Source of the DNA: Mycobacterium interjectum
GTDB taxonomy: Bacteria > Actinomycetota > Actinomycetes > Mycobacteriales > Mycobacteriaceae
Assembly: GCA_002102225.1 (NCBI GenBank)
Contig: LQPB01000058.1
Span: forward strand, 62,001-126,000
DNA length: 64,000 bases
Direction of reading: 5' to 3'
Shown here piece after piece: positions 17,681 to 26,153 of the stretch. Each line of letters begins with the position of its first letter. The first letter of the stretch is position 1. The notes beneath the pieces are model-generated. The model was given only the letters and a program-made list of their open reading frames with translations, was not told where the DNA came from and searched no databases. A program made the position numbers and the translations under genes.

Positions 17681-18769
17681 TCAGGACGTCGGGGCCGCCG
17701 CCGGGGAAAGATGGTGCCGCGCCTGGTTTCCGCCGCATCGCTTGGCTTCGTACATGGCGGTGTCGGCGTCGGCGACCAGCTGGCGAAACGCCCGTTCGGC
17801 GTCATCGCATCCCACGCTGCGCAACGGCAGGGTGGCGGTTCCCACGCTGGCCGTCACCGGGGCGGGGATCGCCGCAATGGCATGACAGAGCCGATGACCC
17901 CACCCGTGCGGCGGTTGTGTCGTGACGACGTCCGCGATCAGGAATTCCTCCCCGCCGACCCGCCCGATGACCGCTGTGTCCAGGCAGGCGGCCGTGAGTG
18001 CCCGGGCGGCCGCGACGAGTGCCTTGTCGCCGGCCGCGTGCCCCTGGCTGTCGTTGACCGCTTTGAAGCGATCCAGGTCAACCATGGCGACGGACAGATA
18101 CGTGTGGTCTCCGGCGGCGAGCATCCGCCCGATGATGGCGCGGTCGCAGGCGCGCCGATTCAATAGGCCCGTCAGCGGGTCGCGATTGGCGCGCAATAAA
18201 TCCACGCCCAGCGCCCGTACGACGATTTGGATGGCGAATGGCACTATCACGTTGAGTTCGAGCACGAGAAAGTAACCGGTGAAGGCCAGCGTCGTCTCGC
18301 CGGCGAAGACCAGGCGCACCACTTCGACGGCCCCCACCGCGCCGGCCAGGAAGAAGTTCAAAGCCATATACCGGCCGGTGTGAAAAAACGCGACGTAGCC
18401 ACCCGGAACGGCTAAAGCCGAACACGCCATCAGCGCGACGATCGGCTCGGTCTGCCACAGGCAGCCGGCGGCCACGCTCGCGCTGCCGGTCATCGCGAAA
18501 ACGATCGATTGACGCCGCGTGGGCCATCGGGACAACCACACCATCGCCATGCCCAGCCCGACCAGGCCGGCCAGCACGGAGACGGTCAGCGCCACACGCG
18601 GGTAAAACGGCGTCTGGCCCCACAGGACGTTGACCGGCCACAGCGCCAGCGACGCGGAGACCACCGCCAGGACGCGGCGGGTGTTGGCGCTCAGACCGTG
18701 GGCTTGCAGGTAGCCGGTCAGCCAGTCGAAGTGGTCAGGCTGTCGCCACCACGCCGCCAACCACCTCAT
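17681..18769 (-). CDS. Membrane-anchored diguanylate cyclase (GGEEF)
   Basis: A 362-residue protein with about six hydrophobic helices over residues 30-190 and a C-terminal GGDEF domain beginning DPLTGLLNRRACD. The metal/GTP motif VDLDRFKAVNDSQGH..GD and the active-site loop GRVGGEEF (near residue 272-276) are intact. No RxxD inhibitory site precedes the loop. It shares domain order, and the GRVGGEEF style of loop, with the gene at 26154. The gene stands alone on its strand; a 22-base-spaced direct repeat lies about 95-125 bases upstream. Predicted product is cyclic di-GMP. Confidence 0.88.
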   Translation of the reverse strand: MRWLAAWWRQPDHFDWLTGYLQAHGLSANTRRVLAVVSASLALWPVNVLWGQTPFYPRVALTVSVLAGLVGLGMAMVWLSRWPTRRQSIVFAMTGSASVAAGCLWQTEPIVALMACSALAVPGGYVAFFHTGRYMALNFFLAGAVGAVEVVRLVFAGETTLAFTGYFLVLELNVIVPFAIQIVVRALGVDLLRANRDPLTGLLNRRACDRAIIGRMLAAGDHTYLSVAMVDLDRFKAVNDSQGHAAGDKALVAAARALTAACLDTAVIGRVGGEEFLIADVVTTQPPHGWGHRLCHAIAAIPAPVTASVGTATLPLRSVGCDDAERAFRQLVADADTAMYEAKRCGGNQARHHLSPAAAPTS

Positions 18770-18862
18770 TGTTGCCTTCCGAGCGGTATCCGGCGACCAC
18801 GCGGCGCCGGGCTTGGGTCATCGAGATTTACCAAACTAAACCGGATCGCACGCTGATTCCGA

Positions 18863-18894
18863 CGAATGCTTCTATTCGACCAGAGGAATGCTTC
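18863..18894. repeat. Direct repeat GAATGCTTC x2 upstream of diguanylate cyclase
   Basis: GAATGCTTC occurs at 18864-18872 and 18886-18894, a 22-base period (two helical turns). The first copy is also part of a CGAAT-N6-ATTCG inverted repeat at 18863-18878. Possible tandem regulator site for the gene starting at 18769; unproven. Confidence 0.45.
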
Positions 18895-18994
18895 GGGCGA
18901 ACAATTTGGAATGCAAGTCTGATGTACGGGACGCACTTTTCGGTTGACCGAATATGTGACGCGCCGGACTCATTCGCGTCGTGAAAGCGGAGGA

Positions 18995-19471
18995 TCAGTG
19001 CACGATCGAGCGCTCGAGGGCCGCCAGTGATTGCATCAGGTAGTCCGGACCGAAGATGGGCATCGTGCCCACTTGGTCGCGGAAATCCTGCGGCGTGCCG
19101 CTCCAGTCATAGGTGAGGGTGACGTCGGTGCGGTCCCCGTTAGGGGCGAGGTCGTAGCGCCACAACCAACCGCCGGGGCGGTGGTTGCCCGCGTCGTCGA
19201 GCTGGCCGGGCATCCACCCGATCGCACGGTCGTTCTCGAACACGTTCACCAGGTTGTGGACGACGTAGTCACCACCGGCCTGGGTCAGGAACATGTTCAT
19301 CGCGAACATTTGTCCGGCGCCGGTGATCGGTGCGACGTCCACCGCGTCACGAACCCAGTCGGTGGGTTCGGTGTTGCAGTGGTGGGAGGGGTCCGCCAGA
19401 ACGGCGAAGATCCGCGTCGGTGTCGCGGCGATGGTGCGGGTGGCGACGTAACGTTCGGCGGTGGCGGTCAT
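18995..19471 (-). CDS. SRPBCC-family (START/polyketide cyclase-like) protein
   Basis: A 158-residue helix-grip protein. It opens with the typical TATAERYVATRTIAATPTRIFAVLADPS segment seen in SRPBCC proteins, and the later W.WRYDLAP...VTLTYDWS strand pair lines the hydrophobic pocket. These proteins bind lipids or polyketides. The ATG at 19471 overlaps the TGA of the upstream DUF899 gene as ATGA, so the pair is probably translated together. The longer open frame upstream overlaps the DUF899 gene and is not used. Ligand unknown. Confidence 0.83.
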   Translation of the reverse strand: MTATAERYVATRTIAATPTRIFAVLADPSHHCNTEPTDWVRDAVDVAPITGAGQMFAMNMFLTQAGGDYVVHNLVNVFENDRAIGWMPGQLDDAGNHRPGGWLWRYDLAPNGDRTDVTLTYDWSGTPQDFRDQVGTMPIFGPDYLMQSLAALERSIVH

Positions 19472-20175
19472 GAGTTGGCCTCTTTCTCCGTGGGCCCGTA
19501 GGCGGCTGCGATGTCGGGGGAGTCGAGCCACCCCGAGTATGTCGGGCGGGAGGGCCAACCCTCAGGGGAATCGAGCCATTCCTCCTGCCGGCCCCACGGC
19601 AAGATGTCGATCAACCCGAACGAATGGCTGAGCTGCTCGGTGCCTCGCCCGTTCGTGTGCCACGTGCGGTACACGGTGTCGCCGTCGCGCAGGAACACAT
19701 TGACCCCGAACCCCCCGCCGGGAGGTGCGTCCATGTCGGCGCCGAACGTGCTCTTCGAGGACGAGTACCACTCCATCCGGTTGCCGACCCTGCGCTTGTA
19801 GGCGAGTGCCTCCTCGATCGGTCCGTTGGTCACGATGACGAACCGGGCGTCGTAGTTGTCGAGAAACTCCAGCCGGGTGAATTGCGACGTGAAGCCTGTG
19901 CACCCGCCGCACTGCCACTCGGCGCCGTCCGACCACATGTGGTGGTAGACGATGAGCTGCGAACGGCCGGCGAACACATCCGCCAGGCTGACGGGTCCGT
20001 CGGCGCCGATCAGGGTGTAGTCGGGCAACTCGACCATCGGCAGGCGCCGGCGCTGGGCCGCGATCGCGTCCAGTTCACGGGTGGCGCCCTTCTCGCGCTC
20101 GCGCAGTTCGTCGAGCGCCGCGCGCCACGTCGAGCGGTCGACGACGGGGGGCAGGGCTACTTTGTCCAAGGGCAT
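19468..20175 (-). CDS. DUF899-family thioredoxin-like protein
   Basis: A 235-residue DUF899 protein. The core resembles a thioredoxin fold: LIVYHHMW...WQCGGCTGFTSQF has a CxxC motif where thioredoxins carry their redox cysteines, followed by a strand FVIVTNGPIEEALAYKRR. The Tyr-Ser-Ser-Lys-Ser-Thr-Phe segment and YRTWHTNGRGTEQL are conserved in the family. Role is unknown; redox or dithiol chemistry is plausible. AGGTGG precedes the ATG at 20175 with five-base spacing, preferred to GTG at 20184. It is coupled to the downstream SRPBCC gene. Confidence 0.85.
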   Translation of the reverse strand: MPLDKVALPPVVDRSTWRAALDELREREKGATRELDAIAAQRRRLPMVELPDYTLIGADGPVSLADVFAGRSQLIVYHHMWSDGAEWQCGGCTGFTSQFTRLEFLDNYDARFVIVTNGPIEEALAYKRRVGNRMEWYSSSKSTFGADMDAPPGGGFGVNVFLRDGDTVYRTWHTNGRGTEQLSHSFGLIDILPWGRQEEWLDSPEGWPSRPTYSGWLDSPDIAAAYGPTEKEANS

Positions 20176-20275
20176 GGCATCCACCTTCGCGATCGAATTC
20201 TCGGCTCTGAAAGGTCTGACTCGTGGCGCGCCCGAAACTCATCGGCGCGGCGTCCCGGCGGTAGCCTTACGCGGC

Positions 20276-20506
20276 ATGAACGACTCCGTCGTCGTCAAGG
20301 TCAAGCCCGGCAGCCGCAAGGGGCCCCTTGTCGAGGTCGGTCCTGAGGGTGAGCTGACCATCTACGTCCGGGAGCGGGCGGTTGACGGCAAGGCCAACGA
20401 GGCCGTCGCCCGGTTACTTGCGACGCACTTTCAATTGCCAAGAAGCAGCGTCGAATTGATCTCCGGAACAACGTCGCGGCTCAAACGTTTCCGGGTTAGC
20501 CGCTGA
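20276..20506 (+). CDS. DUF167 (YggU-like) protein
   Basis: A 76-residue protein with the complete DUF167 pattern: VVKVKPGSRK at the start, ELTIYVRERAVDGKANEAVARLLA in the middle and the closing SVELISGTTSRLKRFRV. The fold is a small alpha/beta domain of unknown function, widespread in bacteria and eukaryotes. The ATG at 20276 lies in a GC-rich stretch after a weak ribosome-binding site; the upstream extension overlaps the divergent DUF899 gene and is rejected. It is followed by the convergent hydrolase. Confidence 0.88.
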   Translation: MNDSVVVKVKPGSRKGPLVEVGPEGELTIYVRERAVDGKANEAVARLLATHFQLPRSSVELISGTTSRLKRFRVSR

Positions 20507-20518
20507 GCGATCGTCGGA

Positions 20519-21364
20519 CTACGCGCTTACCGCGTTCAATGCGGCAATCGCGTCGATCACCGCGTGCGGCTGATCCAGGGACACAAAGGTTCTCGCGTCT
20601 GGCACCTCGATCAGCTTCCCGTTGCTGAACAACCCGGCCAGGCGCCGTCCCAGGCCTGGGGTGAAGCAGCGATCCTCTTGGCCCCAGACCAACGCGACCG
20701 GCTTGGTGAATAGGGGGAGGCGGGTGGCCACGTCGGTGAGGTCGAAGGCGGCCACCTGGCGCAACAGCGCCGCCAGGTCGCGGCAGATGCGCGAGTCGTT
20801 GAGGCAGGGCCGCAGCCAGGCGAGCGTGAGGTCCGGATCGGGCCGATTGATGAGCAGGCCGAAGCCCAGCGGCGAGTGGCGCAGCGCCCGCCACCGCATT
20901 TGCGTGCACAGCGCCTTGATCGAGATGGGGCCCCGAAGCAGCCGGAAAGCGATGTCGAACGGGAAGGGCGGGCACTTGTCGAAGGCGTCGCAATTGGTGA
21001 GCAGCAGACGGCCGATCCGATCCGGGTGGGCGTCGACGACCAGTTGGCACAGCCCACCTCCGGTGTCGCTACCGACGAGCGTCACATCGGCGAGGTCGAG
21101 GGCGACGATCAGGTCGTTGATCAGCTCGGCCACGCCGGGCAGGGACAGCGCGGTCGCGTCGTGGACCGGGATGGTGTGTGAGCCCAGCGGTAGCGTCGGC
21201 ACGATGCAGCGGAACCCGCGCCGTGACAGGCCTTCGACGACCTCGCGCCACAGTCGGCCGTCCACCAGGATGCCGTGCACGAACAGCACGGGCGCGTGCG
21301 GTGAATCCTGCGGTCCGAATTCCTGGTATTCGATCGTGGCCTGCCGGAGTGCGAGCTGTGCCAT
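20519..21364 (-). CDS. Alpha/beta-hydrolase with Asp nucleophile (epoxide hydrolase/dehalogenase-like)
   Basis: A 281-residue alpha/beta-hydrolase. The oxyanion motif is HG at 30-31 (LFVHGI). The nucleophile elbow reads VGSDTGG with Asp at residue 100, as in haloalkane dehalogenases and epoxide hydrolases, rather than Ser. The acid is likely in VWGQEDRCF and the catalytic His in LDQPHAVI. Chemistry is therefore probably formation of an alkyl-enzyme ester on a halide or epoxide; substrate unknown. GGAGGA sits nine bases before ATG 21364, favouring it over ATG 21373, which directly abuts that site. Confidence 0.85.
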   Translation of the reverse strand: MAQLALRQATIEYQEFGPQDSPHAPVLFVHGILVDGRLWREVVEGLSRRGFRCIVPTLPLGSHTIPVHDATALSLPGVAELINDLIVALDLADVTLVGSDTGGGLCQLVVDAHPDRIGRLLLTNCDAFDKCPPFPFDIAFRLLRGPISIKALCTQMRWRALRHSPLGFGLLINRPDPDLTLAWLRPCLNDSRICRDLAALLRQVAAFDLTDVATRLPLFTKPVALVWGQEDRCFTPGLGRRLAGLFSNGKLIEVPDARTFVSLDQPHAVIDAIAALNAVSA

Positions 21365-21470
21365 GACGGTCATTCCTCCCTACAGCGTTTGGTGTCGACC
21401 CCACCCGCCAGTGAAGCGCCACCGCCACTGCCAGGCCCACGCCGTCAACTGCCAAACACTGCCAATGTCC

Positions 21471-21921
21471 TCACGGCTGCAGGTTCATCAGCGCCGCACC
21501 GGTCGTCAGGTCCAAGGGGACCGACACCTGGTCGTGGGCAATCAACCAGGCGCCATGGAGCTTCCGGAAGCACATCGTCGCTCGGACCCAGAACCCGGTG
21601 GTCCGCGTACCGTTCCTCAGCGTGCCGCTGAGCCGATTAAGGCTGTGGGCGAACGCCACGTCGGCACCCACGGTGACGGCGAGCCGGCGAACCTCGTAAC
21701 CGAGGGGGCACTCCGTATGCCGCGAAGACGCGCTCCCAATTCTTCCGTTTTGCTTCTGCACCCACGTGTCGTAGCGGCGGTTCGATGTCGAACGACACCA
21801 CCTCGGTCGCGTAGATCGACATCGCGGCATCGAGGTCGTGGGCCCGCAGGGCGCCGGCCAGCTCGTCAATTAGCCGTCGAATCTCGGCTTCGTCGGTCGC
21901 GGGGTCGGTTTCAGTCGTCAC
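21471..21921 (-). pseudogene. SnoaL/ketosteroid-isomerase-like protein, frameshifted
   Basis: Two overlapping minus-strand frames together make one NTF2-fold protein. The first (from ATG 21921) reads MTTETDPATDEAEIRRLIDE to WERVFAAYG; the second continues CPLGYEVRRLAVTVGADVAF to WLIAHDQVSVPLDL, the normal end of such proteins. The frames join near 21712-21714, where removing one G restores TAC-GAG-TGC. So a single-base insertion breaks the gene, either in nature or in sequencing. If intact it would be about 150 residues. Related proteins are small isomerases or hydrolases, and the ligand is unknown. Confidence 0.75.
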
Positions 21922-22008
21922 GGACTCGACGGTAGCCGCGCCGGGCCTCTTGACCTCTACGGCCGGGCTGGGTTCGATGATCCATATGCCACCAGGGGGA
22001 GGCTCGCA

Positions 22009-22254
22009 ATGAGGATGTTCGTTCGCCGTTTTGTTCCCGCTGTCATGGCGGCGTTGGCATCAATGGCCGCCGTGACGATCGCGACGCCGGCAGTGAGCAA
22101 GGCCGACTGCGCAGACGGCGAGTGGTGGGACCCGACGGGCAAGGTCTGCCGACCGCTCGGTGTCGGGCCGCAACCCTTGGCGTGCGACGCGGGTCAGTGG
22201 TGGGACCCGACGGCCAACGTGTGCCGGCCGCCGCTGGTACCGCCGGCGAGCTGA
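22009..22254 (+). CDS. Small secreted cysteine protein with two WWDPT repeats
   Basis: An 81-residue protein with an N-terminal signal peptide (Arg near the start, hydrophobic core to about residue 28, cleavage probably after SKA at 32). The mature part has two near-identical units: residues 33-49 and 58-74 both follow C..G.WWDPT..VCRP, a 25-residue period. Each unit holds two cysteines (34/47 and 59/72) that could form a disulfide. The sequence is unlike the other genes here and no function is known. The ATG at 22009 is preceded by GGGGGAGG. Confidence 0.78.
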   Translation: MRMFVRRFVPAVMAALASMAAVTIATPAVSKADCADGEWWDPTGKVCRPLGVGPQPLACDAGQWWDPTANVCRPPLVPPAS

Positions 22255-22313
22255 CCCCGACGGTGACTTCCGAAGCGCCATGTAGTAGACGCTGGCGTTC
22301 CTCCTCCACGCAC

Positions 22314-22353
22314 AGTAAGCTCATAGTAAATAGTGAACGTAAACGTCTATAAT
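22314..22353 (+). promoter_or_regulatory. Promoter with consensus TATAAT and AGTAA repeats
   Basis: A perfect TATAAT lies at 22348-22353, 19 bases before the ATG at 22372, striking in such GC-rich DNA. No good -35 hexamer is visible; instead AGTAA occurs at 22314-22318 and 22325-22329 (11 bases apart), with a related AGTGA at 22332. This may be an activator-dependent promoter. Confidence 0.5.
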
Positions 22354-22371
22354 CCGCAGAACGAAGGCGCC

Positions 22372-22539
22372 ATGTACACCGCACCCTCGCCTTTTGACGA
22401 CCCGACTACGCCGATCGACGCTCAAGCATTGCGAGCATGGTGGGCGCGCCAGCGACGTGAGGCGCAACCGACGCGGCGCCGCGAGCCGGAGCGGATCGTG
22501 TTCATGCGCCAGAGACAGCGACTTCGCGGCTCAGCCTGA
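22372..22539 (+). CDS. Small basic hypothetical protein
   Basis: A 55-residue protein (MYTAPSPFDDPTTPIDAQAL...) with an Arg/Gln-rich C-terminal half (RAWWARQRREAQPTRRREPE) that could contact nucleic acid or membrane. The ATG at 22372 follows GAAGG and a strong TATAAT promoter, which supports it over the longer frame from 22333. No family is recognised. It converges on the FKBP gene, overlapping by nine bases. Confidence 0.55.
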   Translation: MYTAPSPFDDPTTPIDAQALRAWWARQRREAQPTRRREPERIVFMRQRQRLRGSA

Positions 22540-23112
22540 GGCGCTCAGGATCTTGATCGCGAAGACGAGCGTGTCGCCCGGCCGGATGCCCGCGCTGGGC
22601 TGACCGTCCGGATAGCCGTCCGCGGAGGTCATGGCGACGGCGACCGTGGACCCGACCTTTTGTCCCGCAATGGCCTTCTGGAACCCGGGCACGACCCCGC
22701 CGAGCGGGAAGTCAACCGGGGCACCCCGGTCGTAGCTGCTGTCGAACACCGATCCGTCGCGTCCGTTGACTCCCATGTAGCAGACGGAAACCTTCGCGGT
22801 GCCCGGCACGATCGGTCCGTCTCCGGCGTGCAGCGCATGCACTTGGGTCTGGGCCACGCTGAAGGGTGCCGTCACGGTCACGCGAGGCGCCGTCGTGTCC
22901 GTGGACCCGGTGACCGCGACGCTGCCGGTGGTTCCGGCCAATGTCCAGTCGGGCGTCCCGCCGGTAGGCGGTGCGGCGGTGGGGCAGGACCCCGCGGCGG
23001 TGGCCGTGCCCGATCCGGCGAGCGGGAGCACGACGGCGGCGACGCAGGCCGCGAACGCGGCGGTGTAAGACACCGGGGAAGGTTTCACCGCCGTCACGCT
23101 ACAGACAGCCAC
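22531..23112 (-). CDS. Secreted FKBP-type peptidyl-prolyl isomerase
   Basis: A 193-residue protein with an N-terminal hydrophobic export signal to about residue 40 and a C-terminal FKBP domain. Family residues are visible: VSVCYMGVNGRDGSVFDSSYDRG, PLGGVVPGFQKAIAGQKVGS and the end SAGIRPGDTLVFAIKIL. It would catalyse cis-trans proline isomerisation outside the cytoplasmic membrane. A Cys after AAGS near residue 43 could be a weak lipobox, so surface lipoprotein is possible but uncertain. The true start may lie nine codons later at a GTG. Confidence 0.85.
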   Translation of the reverse strand: MAVCSVTAVKPSPVSYTAAFAACVAAVVLPLAGSGTATAAGSCPTAAPPTGGTPDWTLAGTTGSVAVTGSTDTTAPRVTVTAPFSVAQTQVHALHAGDGPIVPGTAKVSVCYMGVNGRDGSVFDSSYDRGAPVDFPLGGVVPGFQKAIAGQKVGSTVAVAMTSADGYPDGQPSAGIRPGDTLVFAIKILSASG

Positions 23113-23147
23113 GGGGGTCGTTCGTGGTGCCCTACGGCGCCCCGGGA

Positions 23148-24323
23148 CTAGCTGGTGATTCCGGCCAGTTCGTGTGCGACCGCATCGAACGCGCGCAGCG
23201 TGTCCAGCATGTGCGGCTCATGGGAATGCGGCTGGCTGGACAACTTGGCGGCGACCATCTCGGTCGCGCGGTTGATGTAGATCATCTGACCGCACATGCC
23301 AAGGCACAACGCCACGTTGTCGCCGGGGTAGGGAAGCCACACCTGGTTGCGGTACATCCCGCCGGGCAATTCGGTGTCCTCGGGGCAGGCGGCGAAAGCC
23401 TGGCGCGAGTCGGGGCCGCCGCCGAGGGTGTCGGCGATCCACGCCGCCGGCACGACTTGCCGGCCGGTGAGCGAGACACCGTCGCGCAAGAACAACGAGC
23501 CGAACCGGATCATGTCGGTAAGGCAGGCGTTGATGCCGCCGTCGAAAAATCCGGTGCCGGCCGGGTCTACACCGATGGTGGCGTCGCATTGGGCGCCGAT
23601 GCCGCTCCACAGCAGTTCCGACATCAGTCCGGGCATCCGCTCGCCGCCGGCGACCTCGCAGATCCAGCCGAGTACATCCGTTTCGCACGAGCGATATTCG
23701 AACGGGCCGCCGTGCGCAGACTTCTGCCGCAAGGTCTGCAAGAAGTCGCGAAGGGTGGCAGGGGCGTCCGCACTGCGCCTGGGCGCCCAGCCCATCGCCT
23801 GGTCGAGGAGATGGATCTCCGCGGACGGGTCGTCGTAGTTTTCCGAGAAGGCGATGCCCGACCTCATGTCCAGCAGGTGGCGTACCGTCGCACCGTCGTA
23901 GCCGCAATTCGAAAGGGCGGGAACGTATTTCGTGACCGGCGCCTCGAGATTGATCGCACCGGCCCCGTGCAGCGCGCCGACGACAGCACCCACCAGCGAC
24001 TTGCTCACCGAGAACAGCAGGTGGCGGGTGTCGGCTTTCAGGCCGCCGAGGTACTCCTCGGCCACCATCGACCCCCGATGGGCGACGGCCCACCCGTCGG
24101 TAGCGGTGGCGGCCATCACCGCGCCGACGCTGCTGGCCATCCCGTCGGTGTTGGTCACCGGGATGTCCGCGAGGGGAGCGGGGGCCGGGGGGAGCGCCGC
24201 GACCGGGCCGGTCCCTCGCGAGATCAGCGCGGTCGGCACCATGTCGTCGACATGCTGGAACGACCAGTGCGAGTAGTGGGGCGACAGCCAGTTGTCCAGT
24301 GAGATACCGGCGGGCGCGCTCAC
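23148..24323 (-). CDS. Serine hydrolase, class C beta-lactamase/NylB-like
   Basis: A 391-residue penicillin-recognising-type hydrolase. Ser105-x-x-Lys108 (FSVSKSLVG) is the nucleophile pair, and Tyr210 in FEYRSCETDVLGW matches the Tyr motif of 6-aminohexanoate-oligomer hydrolase (NylB) and related esterases. These enzymes cleave amide or ester bonds of small molecules or D-amino-acid peptides. No signal peptide is visible. The ATG overlaps the TGA of the upstream ATP-grasp gene as ATGA, so the two are made together; see the finding on this pair. Substrate unknown. Confidence 0.87.
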   Translation of the reverse strand: MSAPAGISLDNWLSPHYSHWSFQHVDDMVPTALISRGTGPVAALPPAPAPLADIPVTNTDGMASSVGAVMAATATDGWAVAHRGSMVAEEYLGGLKADTRHLLFSVSKSLVGAVVGALHGAGAINLEAPVTKYVPALSNCGYDGATVRHLLDMRSGIAFSENYDDPSAEIHLLDQAMGWAPRRSADAPATLRDFLQTLRQKSAHGGPFEYRSCETDVLGWICEVAGGERMPGLMSELLWSGIGAQCDATIGVDPAGTGFFDGGINACLTDMIRFGSLFLRDGVSLTGRQVVPAAWIADTLGGGPDSRQAFAACPEDTELPGGMYRNQVWLPYPGDNVALCLGMCGQMIYINRATEMVAAKLSSQPHSHEPHMLDTLRAFDAVAHELAGITS

Positions 24324-25780
24324 GCGCGAGCGACGAGCCGAGAGACGATCGGCGCGGCGGGCGTCAGAGGCGTTGAGGTGAACTTCGCCTTCATGCCCTT
24401 GACCCAGCGCTGGCAGCGCTCGCTCAACTGATAGTTGTCCGTCTGCAGGTGTCCACGGGTGACGAGCACGCCGAGTTGGGCGCCCTCGGAACGCAAGTCG
24501 CCGGGCGCCGCGACGCGCAGGTAAAAGGCCTCGGAGCCGTCGAGCAGCGTGGCCCAGTCATTGGCGGTCCGCGAAAAGGAGACCCGGCCTTCGTCGTCGA
24601 TGCGCCACACCCCGGTGCGTGGCGTCGCGGTGAAGATCTCGATGTCCGGCGACGTCTCCGTGATGATCACCTGGCCCCAGACCTCGTCTTCGCCGTAGCC
24701 CCGCTCCCAGCGCGAGTTGATCTCGTCGATGTCGAGGTCGTAATCGACGTCCATGTACTCGAGCAGATGAAAGAGGAACAGCGGCATGTCGGCGTAGGCC
24801 TCGGTGGTCAAGTTCGTCATCGGGCTGGCGCCGCTCAGGCGCGGATTCACCTCGCCGAGGTAGAGCTCGTCGGAGTCGAGGTCATGCAACAGGTCCACCT
24901 CGAAGTAGCCGAGGTAACCCTCGCGGCGCATGACGTCGCCCAGCTTTCCGACCATTTCTCGCGCGGCGTGGGTCTGGGCGGGCGGCAGCACCTCGCGCCA
25001 GATGTCGTTGCCACACCAGCTGCCCCGGCTCGGAGTCAGCTCCGAATACCCGACGAGACTCGTCATCGCGGGGCCGACCACGGTGCCGTGCCGGGTCACG
25101 GCACCCTCGAGGCACACCTCAACATTGCGGATCCGCTTCATGACCTTGAGCTCCTGGCCGACCAGGTCGCCGGCGTACTTGTCCCAGTCGCCCTGTCCGT
25201 GCACAAAGAACGTCCCGCTGCCTGCGTTGCCATAAGCGATCGAGATGACGAGGTCATCTCCCAATCCGGCGTTTTGTGCGAGCGCCAGAAGTTCGTCGTA
25301 GGAGCCCGCCCGCCCGATCGTGTTGGGCACGCTCGGCACCCCCGCCTCGTTGGCCAGGCGCGTCATGATGATCTTGGAGCCCAGGCGCTGGCGCAGCTCC
25401 GTCGGCGGGTGCATCACCTCGAGGCCCGCCTGTCGCGCGAGGCCCTGGATTTCCTCGTTCAGCATCACAAAGCAGCACTTGCCGCCGGGACCTCGACCCG
25501 CGATGAAGTCGAGCGTCTCGGGATCGGATAGCAGGTGGCTGCATACCTCGTCCATCGAGTCAAAATCGCGGCGGTCGCGCCGCCGGGGCACGAACACGCG
25601 CGAGTGGGTGCCCTCGAAAGAGTCAAAGTAGGTCAGGTAGAAGAAGTTTCGTATCCAGCGGTCGACACCCAGCAGGTTGAACGGGGTAGGCGAGATGAAG
25701 TACAGCGGCACCTTGTTCGTGTGAAAGAACGCGCGTATGTCCGACAGGCCGTTCAGGCGGCGCGGCTCGGGCTCACCCAT
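24320..25780 (-). CDS. ATP-grasp ligase
   Basis: A 486-residue ATP-grasp enzyme. The pre-ATP-grasp part (about 1-110) is unlike known families; the ATP-grasp fold follows: LRQRLGSKIIMTRLANEAGVP, a glycine-rich loop in ISIAYGNAGSGTFFV, and the metal-binding ELYLGEVNPRLSGASP motif (Glu and Asn near residues 310-313). These enzymes activate a carboxylate as acyl-phosphate and join it to an amine or thiol. The substrates cannot be read from sequence. The ATG at 25780 follows GGTGGT; GTG at 25786 is an alternative. It is coupled to the NylB-like hydrolase downstream. Confidence 0.85.
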   Translation of the reverse strand: MGEPEPRRLNGLSDIRAFFHTNKVPLYFISPTPFNLLGVDRWIRNFFYLTYFDSFEGTHSRVFVPRRRDRRDFDSMDEVCSHLLSDPETLDFIAGRGPGGKCCFVMLNEEIQGLARQAGLEVMHPPTELRQRLGSKIIMTRLANEAGVPSVPNTIGRAGSYDELLALAQNAGLGDDLVISIAYGNAGSGTFFVHGQGDWDKYAGDLVGQELKVMKRIRNVEVCLEGAVTRHGTVVGPAMTSLVGYSELTPSRGSWCGNDIWREVLPPAQTHAAREMVGKLGDVMRREGYLGYFEVDLLHDLDSDELYLGEVNPRLSGASPMTNLTTEAYADMPLFLFHLLEYMDVDYDLDIDEINSRWERGYGEDEVWGQVIITETSPDIEIFTATPRTGVWRIDDEGRVSFSRTANDWATLLDGSEAFYLRVAAPGDLRSEGAQLGVLVTRGHLQTDNYQLSERCQRWVKGMKAKFTSTPLTPAAPIVSRLVARA

Positions 25781-26153
25781 GTTCACACCACCCGCGCTGA
25801 CGTCGGGCGCAAGGACTGCGGCACGGGCAAGGGCGCCGTGATCGGCGCGACGGTGATGCGATCACGCAGCTGCATTGCACAATTGTGCGCCCTGCCCGTG
25901 GCCGATGTCCGTGCGGGGATGAAAAGTCCCCGCTGGATCCGCGCGTCGCCAGAGTCTGCGATGGGGCGTGAGAGCACGGGCCGAAGGCGTCCGGAATGTC
26001 GTCGAGTGCACCGGCCGGCCGGATATCGCAAAGCGCGTCCAATCACGATGTACAGCACCGCGCGCAATCACCTGTAATATCGGTGATCTTGGTGCCGCAT
26101 TGCTTTTGATTAGCGGCGGCATTCTCGGGACGGTCGAGGAGGCGTCTTCAGCG

